A stretch of DNA of 42,324 bases from Bacillota bacterium. Lineage in GTDB: Bacteria; Bacillota; Clostridia; Christensenellales; UMGS416. Made by a program: the position numbers and the translations under genes. Below are positions 14,525 through 23,030 of this stretch, in pieces. Every line of letters starts with the position of its first letter. The first letter of the stretch is position 1. The notes below the pieces were generated by a model. It was not told the DNA's origin, ran no database searches, and saw only the letters and a program-made list of their open reading frames with translations. The stretch lies in assembly GCA_023428265.1 (NCBI GenBank), contig JAEYYW010000069.1, forward strand, positions 1 to 42,324. Reading direction: 5' to 3'.

Positions 14525-15724
14525 ATGGCAAAGATCCAAATGATCACCCCCCTGGTCGAGATGGACGGCGATGAGATGACAAGAGTCATCTGGCAGATGA
14601 TCAAGGAAGAATTGATACTGCCCCATGTGGACCTGAAGACCGAATATTATGACCTGGGCCTGACTTATCGAGACCAGACCGAGGATCAGGTAACGGTTGA
14701 TGCCGCTCTGGCAATCAAGAAATACGGCGTCGGTGTGAAATGCGCCACGATCACTCCCAATGCCCAGCGCATGGAAGAATACAAGCTGAAAAAGATGTGG
14801 AAGAGCCCCAACGCCACAATCCGCGCCATCCTGGATGGCACGGTGTTCCGCGCTCCCGTCGTGGTGAAAAACATCAAGCCGCTGGTGGAACGCTGGGCCG
14901 CTCCGATCACAATCGCCCGCCACGCTTATGGAGACATCTATCGCAACGTGGAGTCGATTGTGGAGCAGGGTGGCAAGGCCGAGCTGGTCGTCACCCACGC
15001 CGATGGCAGGCAGAACCGGCAGGAGATCATGGACTTCACCGGCACCGGCGGCATTGTGATGGGCATGCACAACACCGACGCTTCGATCTTCAGCTTTGCC
15101 CGGTCCTGCTTCAACTACGCGCTGGATACCAAGCAGGATCTGTGGTTCGGCGCCAAAGACACGATCTCCAAGATCTATGATCACCGCTTCAAGGATATTT
15201 TCCAAGACGTGTTTGAGACGGAGTATCAGCAGAAGTTCGTGGAGGCTGGGATACAATATTACTATATGCTCATTGATGACGCTGTCGCCCGCGTGATGCG
15301 TTCTGAAGGCGGATTCATCTGGGCTTGCAAAAACTACGACGGCGATGTGATGAGCGACATGATTGCCACCGTGTTTGGATCGCTGGCGATGATGACGTCA
15401 GTGCTGGTGTCGCCGGAGGGCCATTATGAGTATGAGGCAGCCCACGGCACCGTGACGCGCCATTACTATAATCACCTGAAAGGCATCGAGACCTCCACCA
15501 ACTCCGTCGCCACGCTGTTTGCGTGGACAGGAGCCCTTCGCAAGCGCGGGCAGCTGGACAAGCTCAGCGAGCTATCCGCTTTTGCCGACCGGCTAGAGAA
15601 GGTAACCATTGAGATGATCGAGCAGGGCACGATGACCAAGGAGCTGGCCCTGCTGGCGCAAGGCGGCGCCAAAGAGGTTGTGAATACGCAAGGCTTCATC
15701 AAGGCCATCGCGACGCGGTTGTAA
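14525..15724 (+). CDS. icd: NADP-dependent isocitrate dehydrogenase, eukaryote-like type
   Basis: A 399-residue enzyme converting isocitrate to 2-oxoglutarate with reduction of NADP. The start VEMDGDEMTRVIWQMIKEEL, then KYGVGVKCATITP, WKSPNATIRAILDGTVF, and YEAAHGTVTRHYYNHLKG are those of the homodimeric IDH subfamily shared with eukaryotic IDH1/2, not the E. coli type. AGGAGG precedes the ATG. It has its own promoter and a downstream hairpin, so it appears monocistronic; citrate synthase and aconitase are not adjacent. Probably supplies 2-oxoglutarate for glutamate synthesis in an incomplete cycle (inference). Confidence 0.95.
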   Translation: MAKIQMITPLVEMDGDEMTRVIWQMIKEELILPHVDLKTEYYDLGLTYRDQTEDQVTVDAALAIKKYGVGVKCATITPNAQRMEEYKLKKMWKSPNATIRAILDGTVFRAPVVVKNIKPLVERWAAPITIARHAYGDIYRNVESIVEQGGKAELVVTHADGRQNRQEIMDFTGTGGIVMGMHNTDASIFSFARSCFNYALDTKQDLWFGAKDTISKIYDHRFKDIFQDVFETEYQQKFVEAGIQYYYMLIDDAVARVMRSEGGFIWACKNYDGDVMSDMIATVFGSLAMMTSVLVSPEGHYEYEAAHGTVTRHYYNHLKGIETSTNSVATLFAWTGALRKRGQLDKLSELSAFADRLEKVTIEMIEQGTMTKELALLAQGGAKEVVNTQGFIKAIATRL

Positions 15725-15742
15725 TCAATTGCGGATTGCCGA

Positions 15743-15778
15743 CAGGGGCGGGGGGTGAAACCTCCGTCCCTGCTTTGT
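15743..15778 (+). terminator. Terminator of icd
   Basis: Imperfect CAGGGGCGG/CCGTCCCTG stem followed by CTTTGTATT. The T-run is weak. Confidence 0.6.
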
Positions 15779-15791
15779 ATTCTGCGGCTGA

Positions 15792-16568
15792 TCAGTTCCT
15801 TTCATTGCCCCGATCGCTCGTGTATGCGGCGTATTTCCGCTGCAGCTGTTTGAAGCCGGGCCGCTCCGCGAAATCCATCAGATATGCGGAGCGCGTTGCG
15901 CCTTCCCTGCGCAAGGAGTTCAGTGAATCAATGATCCTGTCTTTGGTTGCAATGCCGAGGCCGTGGCCGTAATAAAGGCCGTTGCCCAGGTCGAACACGT
16001 TTTCGCCCTGCCATTCGGGGTGCAGCGGGTTCACATCGGGGTTTTTGAAATAGCGTGCGTCGCCCGGAAGGTAATCGGGCGGGTTTTCCACGCGGTTGAT
16101 GCCCAAATCGCGGTCCAGGTGCTGCCAGTTCATCAGGTAAATGTCCGGAAACAGCCGGTTGAAAAGATCCTGCGGGAGAATATCCGCAAGCGCCTTGTAG
16201 TAGACGATCATCATCGCTGTGGCGCACTCTGTGCCATAAAGCGAGCTGTTTTCATAAATGTCATTGATCGCCTTCCAGGGGCTCACATCGGGCTGCAGGC
16301 GGAAGCCACCCTCGCTGGTGCGATACCAATAATCAGGGTTTGCTTTTGATTTTCGAAACACGCGAAACGCCAGGTTGCTGCGGCTCAGCTCCTTTGCGGC
16401 GTTCACAATGCCGGCTCTCAGCTTGAGCTCAAATTTCAACTCATCCAAAGAGTCATACCGGTAAGTGGCATCACTCTTCTCCATGATGGAGAGCGCAAGC
16501 GCCTCGGTGCTGCCGGAGGGATAGCTGAGCGAGCCGGGCTCCAGCGGGTTGCCGCCGACCTTAATCAC
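15792..16568 (-). CDS. tgl: Spore coat protein-glutamine gamma-glutamyltransferase (transglutaminase)
   Basis: A 258-residue protein matching the Bacillus Tgl pattern: ELKFELKLRAGIVNAAKEL, then TECATAMMIVYYKALAD with catalytic C115, NWQHLDRDLGI, GDARYFKNPDVNPLHPEWQGENV, and LYYGHGLGI ... LNSLRREGATRSAYL. Tgl cross-links lysine and glutamine side chains of coat proteins late in sporulation. The start is GTG at 16568, placed by GGAGGTGA just upstream and by alignment of MIKVGG with the known MIIVSG beginning; the preceding gene's stop overlaps it by 8 bases. The overlap indicates coupled translation. Confidence 0.92.
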   Translation of the reverse strand: MIKVGGNPLEPGSLSYPSGSTEALALSIMEKSDATYRYDSLDELKFELKLRAGIVNAAKELSRSNLAFRVFRKSKANPDYWYRTSEGGFRLQPDVSPWKAINDIYENSSLYGTECATAMMIVYYKALADILPQDLFNRLFPDIYLMNWQHLDRDLGINRVENPPDYLPGDARYFKNPDVNPLHPEWQGENVFDLGNGLYYGHGLGIATKDRIIDSLNSLRREGATRSAYLMDFAERPGFKQLQRKYAAYTSDRGNERN

Positions 16569-17331
16569 CGGCTTCACCTCCGTCCGCACCGCCGGCCGGG
16601 CCGGCCAGCGCATAACGAATCGGGTTGCTCTGCTGCTGGTTGGTTTCCCCGGTGTAGTAGAGCCGGTGGCGGTTGTGCCTGAGCCATTGCGTGCAGCATT
16701 TATACTGTTTGAGCGGATTGGTCTCTGTCTGCAGGCAGGGCACGAAGTTCAGCAGCTGCCGCGCCAGTTCCACATCCTTGGGGTGGTGCGAGCGCAGTTT
16801 CTCAGCAATCAGAAGCAGGTCGCCGGGCTGTGAGGCTTCGAAAAAGGCCCAGATCAGGTCGTATGTATAAAAGCCCTTTTGGTTCCGGCGAAACATGATT
16901 TCCACGATCGGCTTCAGGCAGGTTCGTTCCTTGTGGATGTTGGTGAGGAGCAATGCCGCGTTGTCCAGCACCTGGTCATATTGCTCATCCATCCCGTCGT
17001 CCTGATAGCCGGAGTGAAGCATCCACAGCAGGGTTTCCCGGTCTTCGTCCTGCCGGTGGTCCGCCTTGTCGATTGTGCCTGTCAGGATCTCGTCAGAGAT
17101 ATCCATTGCTTTTTTGTTTCTGCCGTTCAGGCTGTGATACAGGCTGGTTTTGCTGATCTCCGGGCGAAGCAGGAACAATGACGGAAACCGGATGTTGGAG
17201 TTGATCAGCTCTGCGGCGTGATCGCCATTGTTTTCCGCTTCGTCCCGGAACACATGGCGGAGGTGTTCGTTGCCGAAATTCAGCCGTAATCTGTCCAGAT
17301 AAGGCATGTTGTCCCGGCTGTGCCTGGGCAT
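16561..17331 (-). CDS. Unknown protein encoded with the spore transglutaminase
   Basis: A 256-residue soluble protein of no family I can name with confidence. The middle and C-terminal parts are helical and cysteine-bearing: ERTCLKPIVEIMFRRNQKGFYTYDLIWAFFEA, then HHPKDVELARQLLNFVPC and KQYKCCTQWLRHNRHRLYYTGET. The tandem-helix look suggests a repeat scaffold (inference). GGGGGGAA precedes the ATG. Its end overlaps tgl by 8 bases on the same strand, so the two are almost certainly one transcript. A role in coat assembly, perhaps as transglutaminase substrate or partner, is the natural guess. Confidence 0.75.
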   Translation of the reverse strand: MPRHSRDNMPYLDRLRLNFGNEHLRHVFRDEAENNGDHAAELINSNIRFPSLFLLRPEISKTSLYHSLNGRNKKAMDISDEILTGTIDKADHRQDEDRETLLWMLHSGYQDDGMDEQYDQVLDNAALLLTNIHKERTCLKPIVEIMFRRNQKGFYTYDLIWAFFEASQPGDLLLIAEKLRSHHPKDVELARQLLNFVPCLQTETNPLKQYKCCTQWLRHNRHRLYYTGETNQQQSNPIRYALAGPAGGADGGEAGD

Positions 17332-17399
17332 GGCGGGTTCCCCCCTTTTTGCTGGGATGCTTCATCATATGAAGGCGGTGCGCAGCCGGTCATGACTGT

Positions 17400-17428
17400 T
17401 TGAATTGGCGCGGGGGCTGTGGTATGAT
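17400..17428 (+). promoter_or_regulatory. Promoter of the 17480-21154 gene run
   Basis: TTGAAT, 17-base spacer, TATGAT, about 50 bases before the first start codon. Five same-strand genes follow with short gaps. Confidence 0.6.
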
Positions 17429-17479
17429 TTGCTATGATTGGAAGTTATTGTGCAAGCGATGAGAGGGAGGGGGATTCCG

Positions 17480-18082
17480 ATGAATGAGAAGAAGCACGCG
17501 AGCCGCTGCATTCTGAAATTCATCGAAAGCGGCCTTGGCCTGGAAGAAGGGATCTCCCGGATCAAGACCGATCTGTATCGGGAGTTCAACTTTTCCGACG
17601 ACGGCCGCTTCAGCAGGCAGACACTGCGGGAAAGTTATGTCGTCTTTGAAACATGGCTCAACAAGCTGATCATCACCGAGGCACCGCCAGAAGGTGTGGC
17701 AGCGCTCTATTTCAGCCTCTACCAGCAAGATGACGCCATCGAGCTTGCGGTGTCGGGAGCGCGCCGATGGAGCCTGGAGGATCCGGCCTGGGCTTGCGAC
17801 ACCTGGTATCTGCCCCATGACGGCCAGATCGAGCTTGCGATCTATCAGGACATTGCTGCCGCTTTCAGTGAATACAACCATGCGGGGCTTTATCTTTCCA
17901 TCACGGTGCTGGCAGCTTATTTGAGGGAGTACACAGAGCGAAGCGTGATCAGCCTGCTGGATCTGCATCGCAAGACTCTATACCTTGCCTGCGGCTTTGT
18001 GGATGGAGATTTGTATAACGTGGGAAGGCTCACCGGCGAGGGCCTGCAGGCGCCCAAGCGCCGGTTCACACTGTTTGGATGA
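17480..18082 (+). CDS. Conserved-looking protein of unknown function
   Basis: A 200-residue soluble protein with mixed composition. It begins with a helical, basic segment (MNEKKHASRCILKFIESGLGLEEGISRIKTDLYREF), has an aromatic-rich middle (WSLEDPAWACDTWYLPHDGQIELAIYQDI) and ends KRRFTLFG. No motif recognised. GGGAGGGGG lies before the ATG; an in-frame ATG 42 bases upstream lacks such a site. It ends 10 bases before the MBL-fold gene, so the two are co-transcribed. Confidence 0.7.
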   Translation: MNEKKHASRCILKFIESGLGLEEGISRIKTDLYREFNFSDDGRFSRQTLRESYVVFETWLNKLIITEAPPEGVAALYFSLYQQDDAIELAVSGARRWSLEDPAWACDTWYLPHDGQIELAIYQDIAAAFSEYNHAGLYLSITVLAAYLREYTERSVISLLDLHRKTLYLACGFVDGDLYNVGRLTGEGLQAPKRRFTLFG

Positions 18083-18092
18083 TGGAGGGAGT

Positions 18093-18953
18093 ATGACAAA
18101 CCTGAAGCAAATCGCCGCAGGCGTGTGGTATCAATCTGCTGATCAGGCTTATGATCAGCCATGCCTGTATGCCGTTGTCGGAGAACGCAAGACACTCATG
18201 ATCGACGGCGGTGTGACGCCGGCTCTTGCCGGGCAGTTTGCCGGAGAACTCCGGGCGGTGACCGGCAGGGGGGTGGACTACGTCGCTGTGACACACTGGC
18301 ACTGGGACCACATCTTTGGCCTGGCCGGGGTGGACGCCCCTGTGATCGCCTGCGCCAACACAGCAAGGCACGTCCAGCAGATGGCCGGATACTCGTCCTG
18401 GAGCGATGAGGCTTTGGATGAGCGGGTGGCTTCCGGCGAGGAAATTCCCTTCTGCGCCGAATACATCAAGAAGACTTATCCCGGCCAGACCAGAAACAGC
18501 ATCGTGATCCGCAAGCCCGATATCGTGTTTGATGCTTCGCTGACGCTGGATCTGGGAGGGCTCACCTGCGAGCTGATCCCTTTGCCAAAGGTGCATTCCG
18601 ATGATTGCGTGGCCATCCATGTGCCGCAGCGGAAGCTGCTCTTTTTGGGCGACTGCACCGGGCAAAACAGCTATGAGCAGCCGGCGCATTATGCCGCGCA
18701 GGGGGTCCTTGACCTGTTTCGGTATATTCAAACATTTGACGCCTGTTGCATTATGGAGTCCCACGGGGAGCCTGCCACCCTTTCGGAGTTCATGGATGCC
18801 AACCGCATCCTGGTTGAGGCGGCGAACGGCGTGTTGAGCGGGCATCATGACAAAGCGGGCCTGATGGATTATCTGAAAACCAGGGTTCTGAATGAGCCGC
18901 CTGAAGAGGTGGAGGAAGTCGCCTTGTTGTTTATGAACGGGATTGGGAGATGA
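18093..18953 (+). CDS. MBL-fold metallo-hydrolase
   Basis: A 286-residue protein of the metallo-beta-lactamase superfamily. The metal motif THWHWDH gives H68, H70, D72 and H73. Further ligands are a histidine in LPKVHSDDC, an aspartate in LLFLGDCTG, and a histidine in MESHGEP. The fold binds two zinc (or iron) ions and hydrolyses varied esters, thioesters or lactones; the substrate is unknown. GGAGGGA precedes the ATG at 18093. Same operon as the unknown gene before it and the QueG-like gene 23 bases after it. Confidence 0.88.
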   Translation: MTNLKQIAAGVWYQSADQAYDQPCLYAVVGERKTLMIDGGVTPALAGQFAGELRAVTGRGVDYVAVTHWHWDHIFGLAGVDAPVIACANTARHVQQMAGYSSWSDEALDERVASGEEIPFCAEYIKKTYPGQTRNSIVIRKPDIVFDASLTLDLGGLTCELIPLPKVHSDDCVAIHVPQRKLLFLGDCTGQNSYEQPAHYAAQGVLDLFRYIQTFDACCIMESHGEPATLSEFMDANRILVEAANGVLSGHHDKAGLMDYLKTRVLNEPPEEVEEVALLFMNGIGR

Positions 18954-18976
18954 ACCCTCTCTGGAGGTGATCGGGC

Positions 18977-19699
18977 ATGCAGGCTTTGTGGAGTGGTTTG
19001 CAGGATCTCTTTGACCGTGAGGCTCTGGACTTTTCCGGGGTTGCGGATCTGGCGCCGGCACATGGCTACATCCTGGAGCAGGGCGGGCCGCAAGTTTCAT
19101 CCTTTCCGCGTTGTGTTTCTCTGGGCATCCGGTTGATGGATGCCGTTGTGGATGCTTTGCCGGATAAGCAGCTTGATGGAAATGCGGAGAATTACCGCAT
19201 CCATGCCTATGACGTGGTGAATGAGCGGCTGAGCATTGCGGCAAGCAAAGCCGCAAGCCTGATCCAGCGGAGCGGATACAGGGCCTTGCCCATGAGCCTG
19301 ATGGTGAAGGCGGAGGGGCGGCCAATGTCGGCGGTTTTCTCTCACAAGCTCGGCGCGCACCTGGCCGGCCTGGGTTGGATCGGCAAAAACTGCATGCTCA
19401 TCACGCCGGAGTGCGGCCCCCGTGCCCGCTGGGCGTCGGTGCTCACCGACGCGCCGCTGGAGCCCACCGGTTCCGCCATAAGCCAACGCTGCGGCAGCTG
19501 TATGGAGTGCGTGAAAATCTGCCCGGTGCAGGCGTATACAGGCCGCAACTTTGTGGAAACCGAGCAGCGCGATGCCCGGTTTAACGCCGCGAAGTGCAGC
19601 GACTACCTGAATGCCATGGCGTCTCGGGGCGAACCGAGGGTGTGCGGGCTGTGCCTGTACGTTTGCCCTCACGGAAGGAAACAAACAAAACTGAAGTAA
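18977..19699 (+). CDS. QueG-like double [4Fe-4S] protein
   Basis: A 240-residue protein with a C-terminal ferredoxin-like segment (CGSCMECVKICPVQAYTG, then CSDYL and CGLCLYVCPHG) that can bind two [4Fe-4S] clusters. The preceding part (FSHKLGAHLAGLGWIGKNCMLITPECGPRARWASVLTDAPL) is the typical epoxyqueuosine reductase region. It is shorter than QueG (~380 residues) because the C-terminal HEAT-like part is missing. Such short relatives are frequent in anaerobes and their role is uncertain. GGAGGTGA precedes the ATG. Confidence 0.85.
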   Translation: MQALWSGLQDLFDREALDFSGVADLAPAHGYILEQGGPQVSSFPRCVSLGIRLMDAVVDALPDKQLDGNAENYRIHAYDVVNERLSIAASKAASLIQRSGYRALPMSLMVKAEGRPMSAVFSHKLGAHLAGLGWIGKNCMLITPECGPRARWASVLTDAPLEPTGSAISQRCGSCMECVKICPVQAYTGRNFVETEQRDARFNAAKCSDYLNAMASRGEPRVCGLCLYVCPHGRKQTKLK

Positions 19700-19711
19700 T
19701 GATCGGGATGG

Positions 19712-20641
19712 ATGCAGATGCTTTCATTCTCAAAAGTTCCCAAGCTGGGCATCACCAGGGAGAAGGTTGCGGCGCAGGCCAAATGGGTGTTTGGAAGTTT
19801 GCTGACAGCCGCCGGCTACATCATTTTCATCGTGCCCAGCTACATTGTGCCCGGCGGCATCATCGGCTTGTCGGCAGTCATCCGCAGGCTGACGGGCACC
19901 CCCATCCCTTTGGGGACGCTCACCTGGATCATCAACATTGTGCTTTATCTGTCCACAATGCATTTGCTTGGCTACAAGCACATCGCAAAGGTGTTTTGGT
20001 CCTCCACGCTGTTGGCGGCGTTCATTGACCTTTTCACACCTCTTGTGAATGCCCATGTGATTCCTGTGCTCTACGCATCCGGCACCGGAAGCATCGACGC
20101 AAACCTTCTGCTGTATGCGGTGATCGGCGGCGGCCTCAATGGCCTGGGCACGGCCATCATATACCGGGCAGGCGGCGCGACAGGCGGCAGCGACTGCCTG
20201 GCGTATGCGCTGGAGCGGCTGCTGCCGAAACTCACGCTGGCTCAATACATGCTGCTGGTGGATGGTGTAATCATCCTCATCACCGTGCTGGTGGTAAACA
20301 ACTGGAACCTGGCGCTCTATGCCATGGCCGTGAAGTTCACCACCTACAAGGTGGTGGACGGCATGCTTTCCGGCATCAACTATGCCAAGGAAGCGCAGAT
20401 CATCTCCAAGAACTACCAGCGCATCGGTGAGCGGATCATGAAGGAGATGAACCGGGGCGTGACCGAATACCAATGCCGGGGCATGTATACCGGCGAGGAG
20501 AAGATCATGCTGATCTGCGTGATCAAGACTGAGCAGATCGCGCAGTTGAAGGCCATTGTGCGAGAGGAAGACCCGCTGGCGTTTGTGGTGCTCAGCAACA
20601 CCAACGAAGTCATGGGGAGAGGGTTCAGCCTGCCGGTATAG
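19712..20641 (+). CDS. YitT-family membrane protein
   Basis: A 309-residue protein with about five hydrophobic helices in residues 25-200 (including SLLTAAGYIIFIVPSYIVPGGIIGLS, with the conserved PGG turn, and GGATGGSDCLAYALER). A cytoplasmic C-terminal domain (residues ~220-309) ends LAFVVLSNTNEVMGRGF, the usual DUF2179 ending. Function is unknown across the family. The start is the ATG at 19712 or the one six bases on; neither has a strong ribosome binding site. It starts 12 bases after the QueG-like gene, so it belongs to the same transcript. Confidence 0.88.
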   Translation: MQMLSFSKVPKLGITREKVAAQAKWVFGSLLTAAGYIIFIVPSYIVPGGIIGLSAVIRRLTGTPIPLGTLTWIINIVLYLSTMHLLGYKHIAKVFWSSTLLAAFIDLFTPLVNAHVIPVLYASGTGSIDANLLLYAVIGGGLNGLGTAIIYRAGGATGGSDCLAYALERLLPKLTLAQYMLLVDGVIILITVLVVNNWNLALYAMAVKFTTYKVVDGMLSGINYAKEAQIISKNYQRIGERIMKEMNRGVTEYQCRGMYTGEEKIMLICVIKTEQIAQLKAIVREEDPLAFVVLSNTNEVMGRGFSLPV

Positions 20642-20674
20642 AGTTTGAATACTTGCACGGCGGCGGAGGAAGAC

Positions 20675-21154
20675 ATGGAAAACATCACGATCATCAAGGC
20701 CGATGCCAGCCATCTGGTGCCATGCGCCGCAATACTGGCCGATTCCGACATTGGCAGGGTTTATTTTGGCACGGTTCAGGATATTGAGGAAACCTTGCGT
20801 GTGGGGATGGAATCCGAAGAAATCTATGTGGCCATGAGCGGGGGATGCTGCCTGGGTTTTTTCTGGTTCGTGTATCGAGGGGCGTTCCACAGTTATCCCT
20901 ATTTGCACATGATCGCCGTGGACGAAGCCAGCAGGGGGAAGGGCGTGGGCACGAAGCTGTTGGATTGTTACGAAAAGCTGGTTCTGTCGGAACACTCCAA
21001 GACATTCCTGCTGGTGGCCGACTTCAACCCCAGAGCGAAAAAGCTCTATGAAAGCAGAGGGTGGATGCAAGTCGGTGCCATCCCGGGCTTGTATAAACCG
21101 GGCGTTACGGAGCACCTAATGGTGAAATTCCGCCCGGAGCCTGGGCAAGCATAA
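20675..21154 (+). CDS. GNAT-family N-acetyltransferase
   Basis: A 159-residue acetyltransferase. The acetyl-CoA loop is seen in HMIAVDEASRGKGVGTKLLDCYEKL (Q/RxxGxG/A variant RGKGVG), followed by FLLVADFNPRAKKLYESRGWMQVG, the standard end of the fold. The acceptor substrate is unknown. GGAGGA precedes the ATG at 20675. It is the last gene of the run and is followed by a hairpin. Confidence 0.88.
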   Translation: MENITIIKADASHLVPCAAILADSDIGRVYFGTVQDIEETLRVGMESEEIYVAMSGGCCLGFFWFVYRGAFHSYPYLHMIAVDEASRGKGVGTKLLDCYEKLVLSEHSKTFLLVADFNPRAKKLYESRGWMQVGAIPGLYKPGVTEHLMVKFRPEPGQA

Positions 21155-21168
21155 GATCAGGAGAAGAC

Positions 21169-21197
21169 AACAGGACGGGCAGCATGCCCGTCCTGTT
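21169..21197. terminator. Hairpin between the GNAT and nitroreductase genes
   Basis: ACAGGACGGGC/GCCCGTCCTGT stem lies between convergent genes. Neither side has a good T-run, so efficiency is doubtful. Confidence 0.5.
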
Positions 21198-21208
21198 CCG
21201 TTCATCTG

Positions 21209-21775
21209 TTACAGGAACCGCAGGTCCGTCGTCCTGCTTGGGTGCTCCCGCTGGGGATCATACTTCTGCCAGTAAATGGCCTCTTCGGTGTATTGTGTCC
21301 TCGGCTGCTTTTCTTCCGCAGGATAGCCGAGCAGCACCGCGCTGATTACCGCCACATTCTCCGGGATATCAAAGCCCGCCCTTGCTGCATCGCTGTCAAT
21401 CGCCCCAATCCACACGGCGCCCAGGCCCATTGCCGTCACGGCCAGCAGCATGTTTTCAATGGCAGCGCTGCAGTCCATCGCGCCGTCGCTTTCCCAGGGG
21501 ATGTAGCTGGTGTTGCCGCACACCAAAATGGCGGCTGGCGCGTTGTAATATCTGCCGTTGCCTTTGTCAATGCATTGCTTCAGTTGCGCCACCGCTTCCG
21601 GTTCGTCCACCACGATGAACTCCCAGGGCTGCAGGTTGCAGGCGGACGGCGCGGCCATCGCTGCCTCCAGCAGCACCTTGATTTTCTCCCGCTCCACGGG
21701 CTTTCCCTCCACATAGCGGCGGACGCTCCTGCGGCGATATATCACATCCAGCAGTGACTGCAATTGATCCATCAT
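21209..21775 (-). CDS. Nitroreductase-family flavoprotein
   Basis: A 188-residue FMN enzyme. The N-terminal RRRSVRRYVEGKPV and SACNLQPWEFIVVDEPE hold the phosphate-binding arginines and the conserved PSxxNxQPW-like motif. GLGAVWIGAIDSD and AVLLGYPAEEKQPR complete the fold. It reduces nitro compounds or quinones with NAD(P)H; the physiological substrate is not known. Two adjacent ATGs (21775 and 21772) are possible behind AAGGGAGA. It begins 15 bases after the AraC-type gene, so the two form an operon and may share a function. Confidence 0.9.
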   Translation of the reverse strand: MMDQLQSLLDVIYRRRSVRRYVEGKPVEREKIKVLLEAAMAAPSACNLQPWEFIVVDEPEAVAQLKQCIDKGNGRYYNAPAAILVCGNTSYIPWESDGAMDCSAAIENMLLAVTAMGLGAVWIGAIDSDAARAGFDIPENVAVISAVLLGYPAEEKQPRTQYTEEAIYWQKYDPQREHPSRTTDLRFL

Positions 21776-21790
21776 TGTCTCTCCCTTTAT

Positions 21791-22660
21791 TTATTGCTCT
21801 CTTGCCTTCACAACAGGCACCCAGGCTTGCGCAAGCCCTTTGCCATCCGGCCTCCAATAATACCGCTCCTGCCGGGGCCCGGTGTCCTGCTCATAGCCGG
21901 AGGTGGGGAACCACTCCGGATAGACCCGCTTCCAGATGGAGACTATGCTGTCTACCCCGGGGTGCTCTATCACAAGGGGGAACACTGCCCAAGTCCGTTC
22001 GGGGATGGTGACCACCTCATATTCTGCAGATACACCCCCCGGCGGCAGGTCCATGCAGATTAGATATTTCATCTCACCGTCTGCATTCAGGTCGAACATC
22101 ACGGAGGAGAGTAGTGTCGTTTGATTGCCGTGCCCTGCCAGCACGATCTGGTTGGTGATGCCTTCGGCCTCACAAGCATCCCAAAACTTTGGAATGGCTT
22201 CGTATGCCTCTGATACTGTGGTGATCACAGGTTTGCCAAACACAGTGCGCTCACCCTCAGTGACGATGCGCCAATGAAGCTCTTTCTGCTGCCCGGATGC
22301 CGGTTGAAAGGTGATCCTGGGATAAGATTTCAACACCGCGCCGGTTGCCCTGGCCTCTGACGGTGTGATGCCATGCAGTGCCTGAAATGCCCGGGCGAAT
22401 GAGTTCGGCGAGTCGTAACCGAATTGCGTGGCGACATCGATGATCTTTGCGGCGCTTTTCTGCAGCAGAAAACCTGCCATAGTGAGGCGGCGGCGGCGAA
22501 TGTATTCATTGAGCGGCAGGTCGGCGATGAAGGAAAAAAACCGGGTGAAGTGATATTCGGAGCAGCAGGCCCGGCGTGCAGCCGCAGCCATGTCGATGTC
22601 ACCGGCCAGGTTGTCCTCAATGTAATCCACCGCGGCGTTCATCCGCTCCGTCCAATCCAA
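21791..22660 (-). CDS. AraC-family regulator with GyrI-like effector domain
   Basis: A 289-residue protein. Residues ~5-100 carry two AraC helix-turn-helix units (MAAAARRACCSEYHFTRFFSF and IIDVATQFGYDSPNSFARAFQALHGITPSEAR). Residues ~130-289 form a GyrI-like small-molecule binding domain (YEVVTIPERTWAVFPLVIEHPG ... FPTSGYEQDTGP). It is like SoxS/Rob-type drug sensors in Firmicutes and probably controls the nitroreductase behind it. The start is TTG at 22660 because no ATG or GTG fits the HTH beginning. The ribosome binding region lies in a strong hairpin (22669-22711), which implies low or regulated translation. Confidence 0.88.
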   Translation of the reverse strand: MDWTERMNAAVDYIEDNLAGDIDMAAAARRACCSEYHFTRFFSFIADLPLNEYIRRRRLTMAGFLLQKSAAKIIDVATQFGYDSPNSFARAFQALHGITPSEARATGAVLKSYPRITFQPASGQQKELHWRIVTEGERTVFGKPVITTVSEAYEAIPKFWDACEAEGITNQIVLAGHGNQTTLLSSVMFDLNADGEMKYLICMDLPPGGVSAEYEVVTIPERTWAVFPLVIEHPGVDSIVSIWKRVYPEWFPTSGYEQDTGPRQERYYWRPDGKGLAQAWVPVVKAREQ

Positions 22661-22668
22661 TGCAATGC

Positions 22669-22711
22669 CCCCGCCTGCATGATTTTCCCATCAATCATAA
22701 TACAGGCGGGG
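22669..22711 (-). promoter_or_regulatory. Hairpin sequestering the AraC-type gene's ribosome binding region
   Basis: CCCCGCCTG pairs with CAGGCGGGG, with an inner ATGATT/AATCAT helix. On the minus strand the 3' arm contains the G-rich ribosome binding site 8 to 9 bases before the TTG start. There is no T-run, so it is not a usual terminator for the preceding small gene. Confidence 0.55.
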
Positions 22712-22728
22712 ACGTTTTTCCAGCTCCT

Positions 22729-22881
22729 TCAGACAGTGCCGCAGTGCTTGCACACCTTGGTGACCTGGCCGTTCAGCATCATGTTCCAGAGCACCTTCAC
22801 GCGGGTTCTGCGGCAATTGGGGCAGGTGCCGCGCCAATTGGGGATTTTCCTGGCGTTGCTGCCTCTGCGGGGTTTTGGCAT
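22729..22881 (-). CDS. Zinc-ribbon microprotein, unknown function
   Basis: A 50-residue basic protein: MPKPRRGSNARKIPNWRG, then a CPNC knuckle, a basic spacer (RRTRVKVLWNMMLNGQVTKV) and a second CKHC knuckle, ending GTV. The four cysteines can bind one zinc. The composition and size resemble small zinc-binding ribosomal proteins, but I cannot match it to one. AAAGGAAC lies before the ATG. It precedes the AraC-type gene on the same strand. Confidence 0.7.
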   Translation of the reverse strand: MPKPRRGSNARKIPNWRGTCPNCRRTRVKVLWNMMLNGQVTKVCKHCGTV

Positions 22882-22983
22882 GGTGTTGTTCCTTTCGGCT
22901 TGTTGATGCATTGATCATATTGGGGAATTGGAATGCTGTCTCCACATTCCTTGCCCCAAAATGTGTGGTGCCGCAAAAACTCA

Positions 22984-23012
22984 TTGACATTCTATTTCGG
23001 GGTTCATATAAT
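22984..23012 (+). promoter_or_regulatory. Consensus promoter of the proS T-box
   Basis: TTGACA, 17-base spacer, TATAAT: a perfect sigma-A promoter match. The transcript would start near 23019, about 12 bases before stem I of the T-box. Confidence 0.9.
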
Positions 23013-23030
23013 ACTGAAAACATCATCAAC

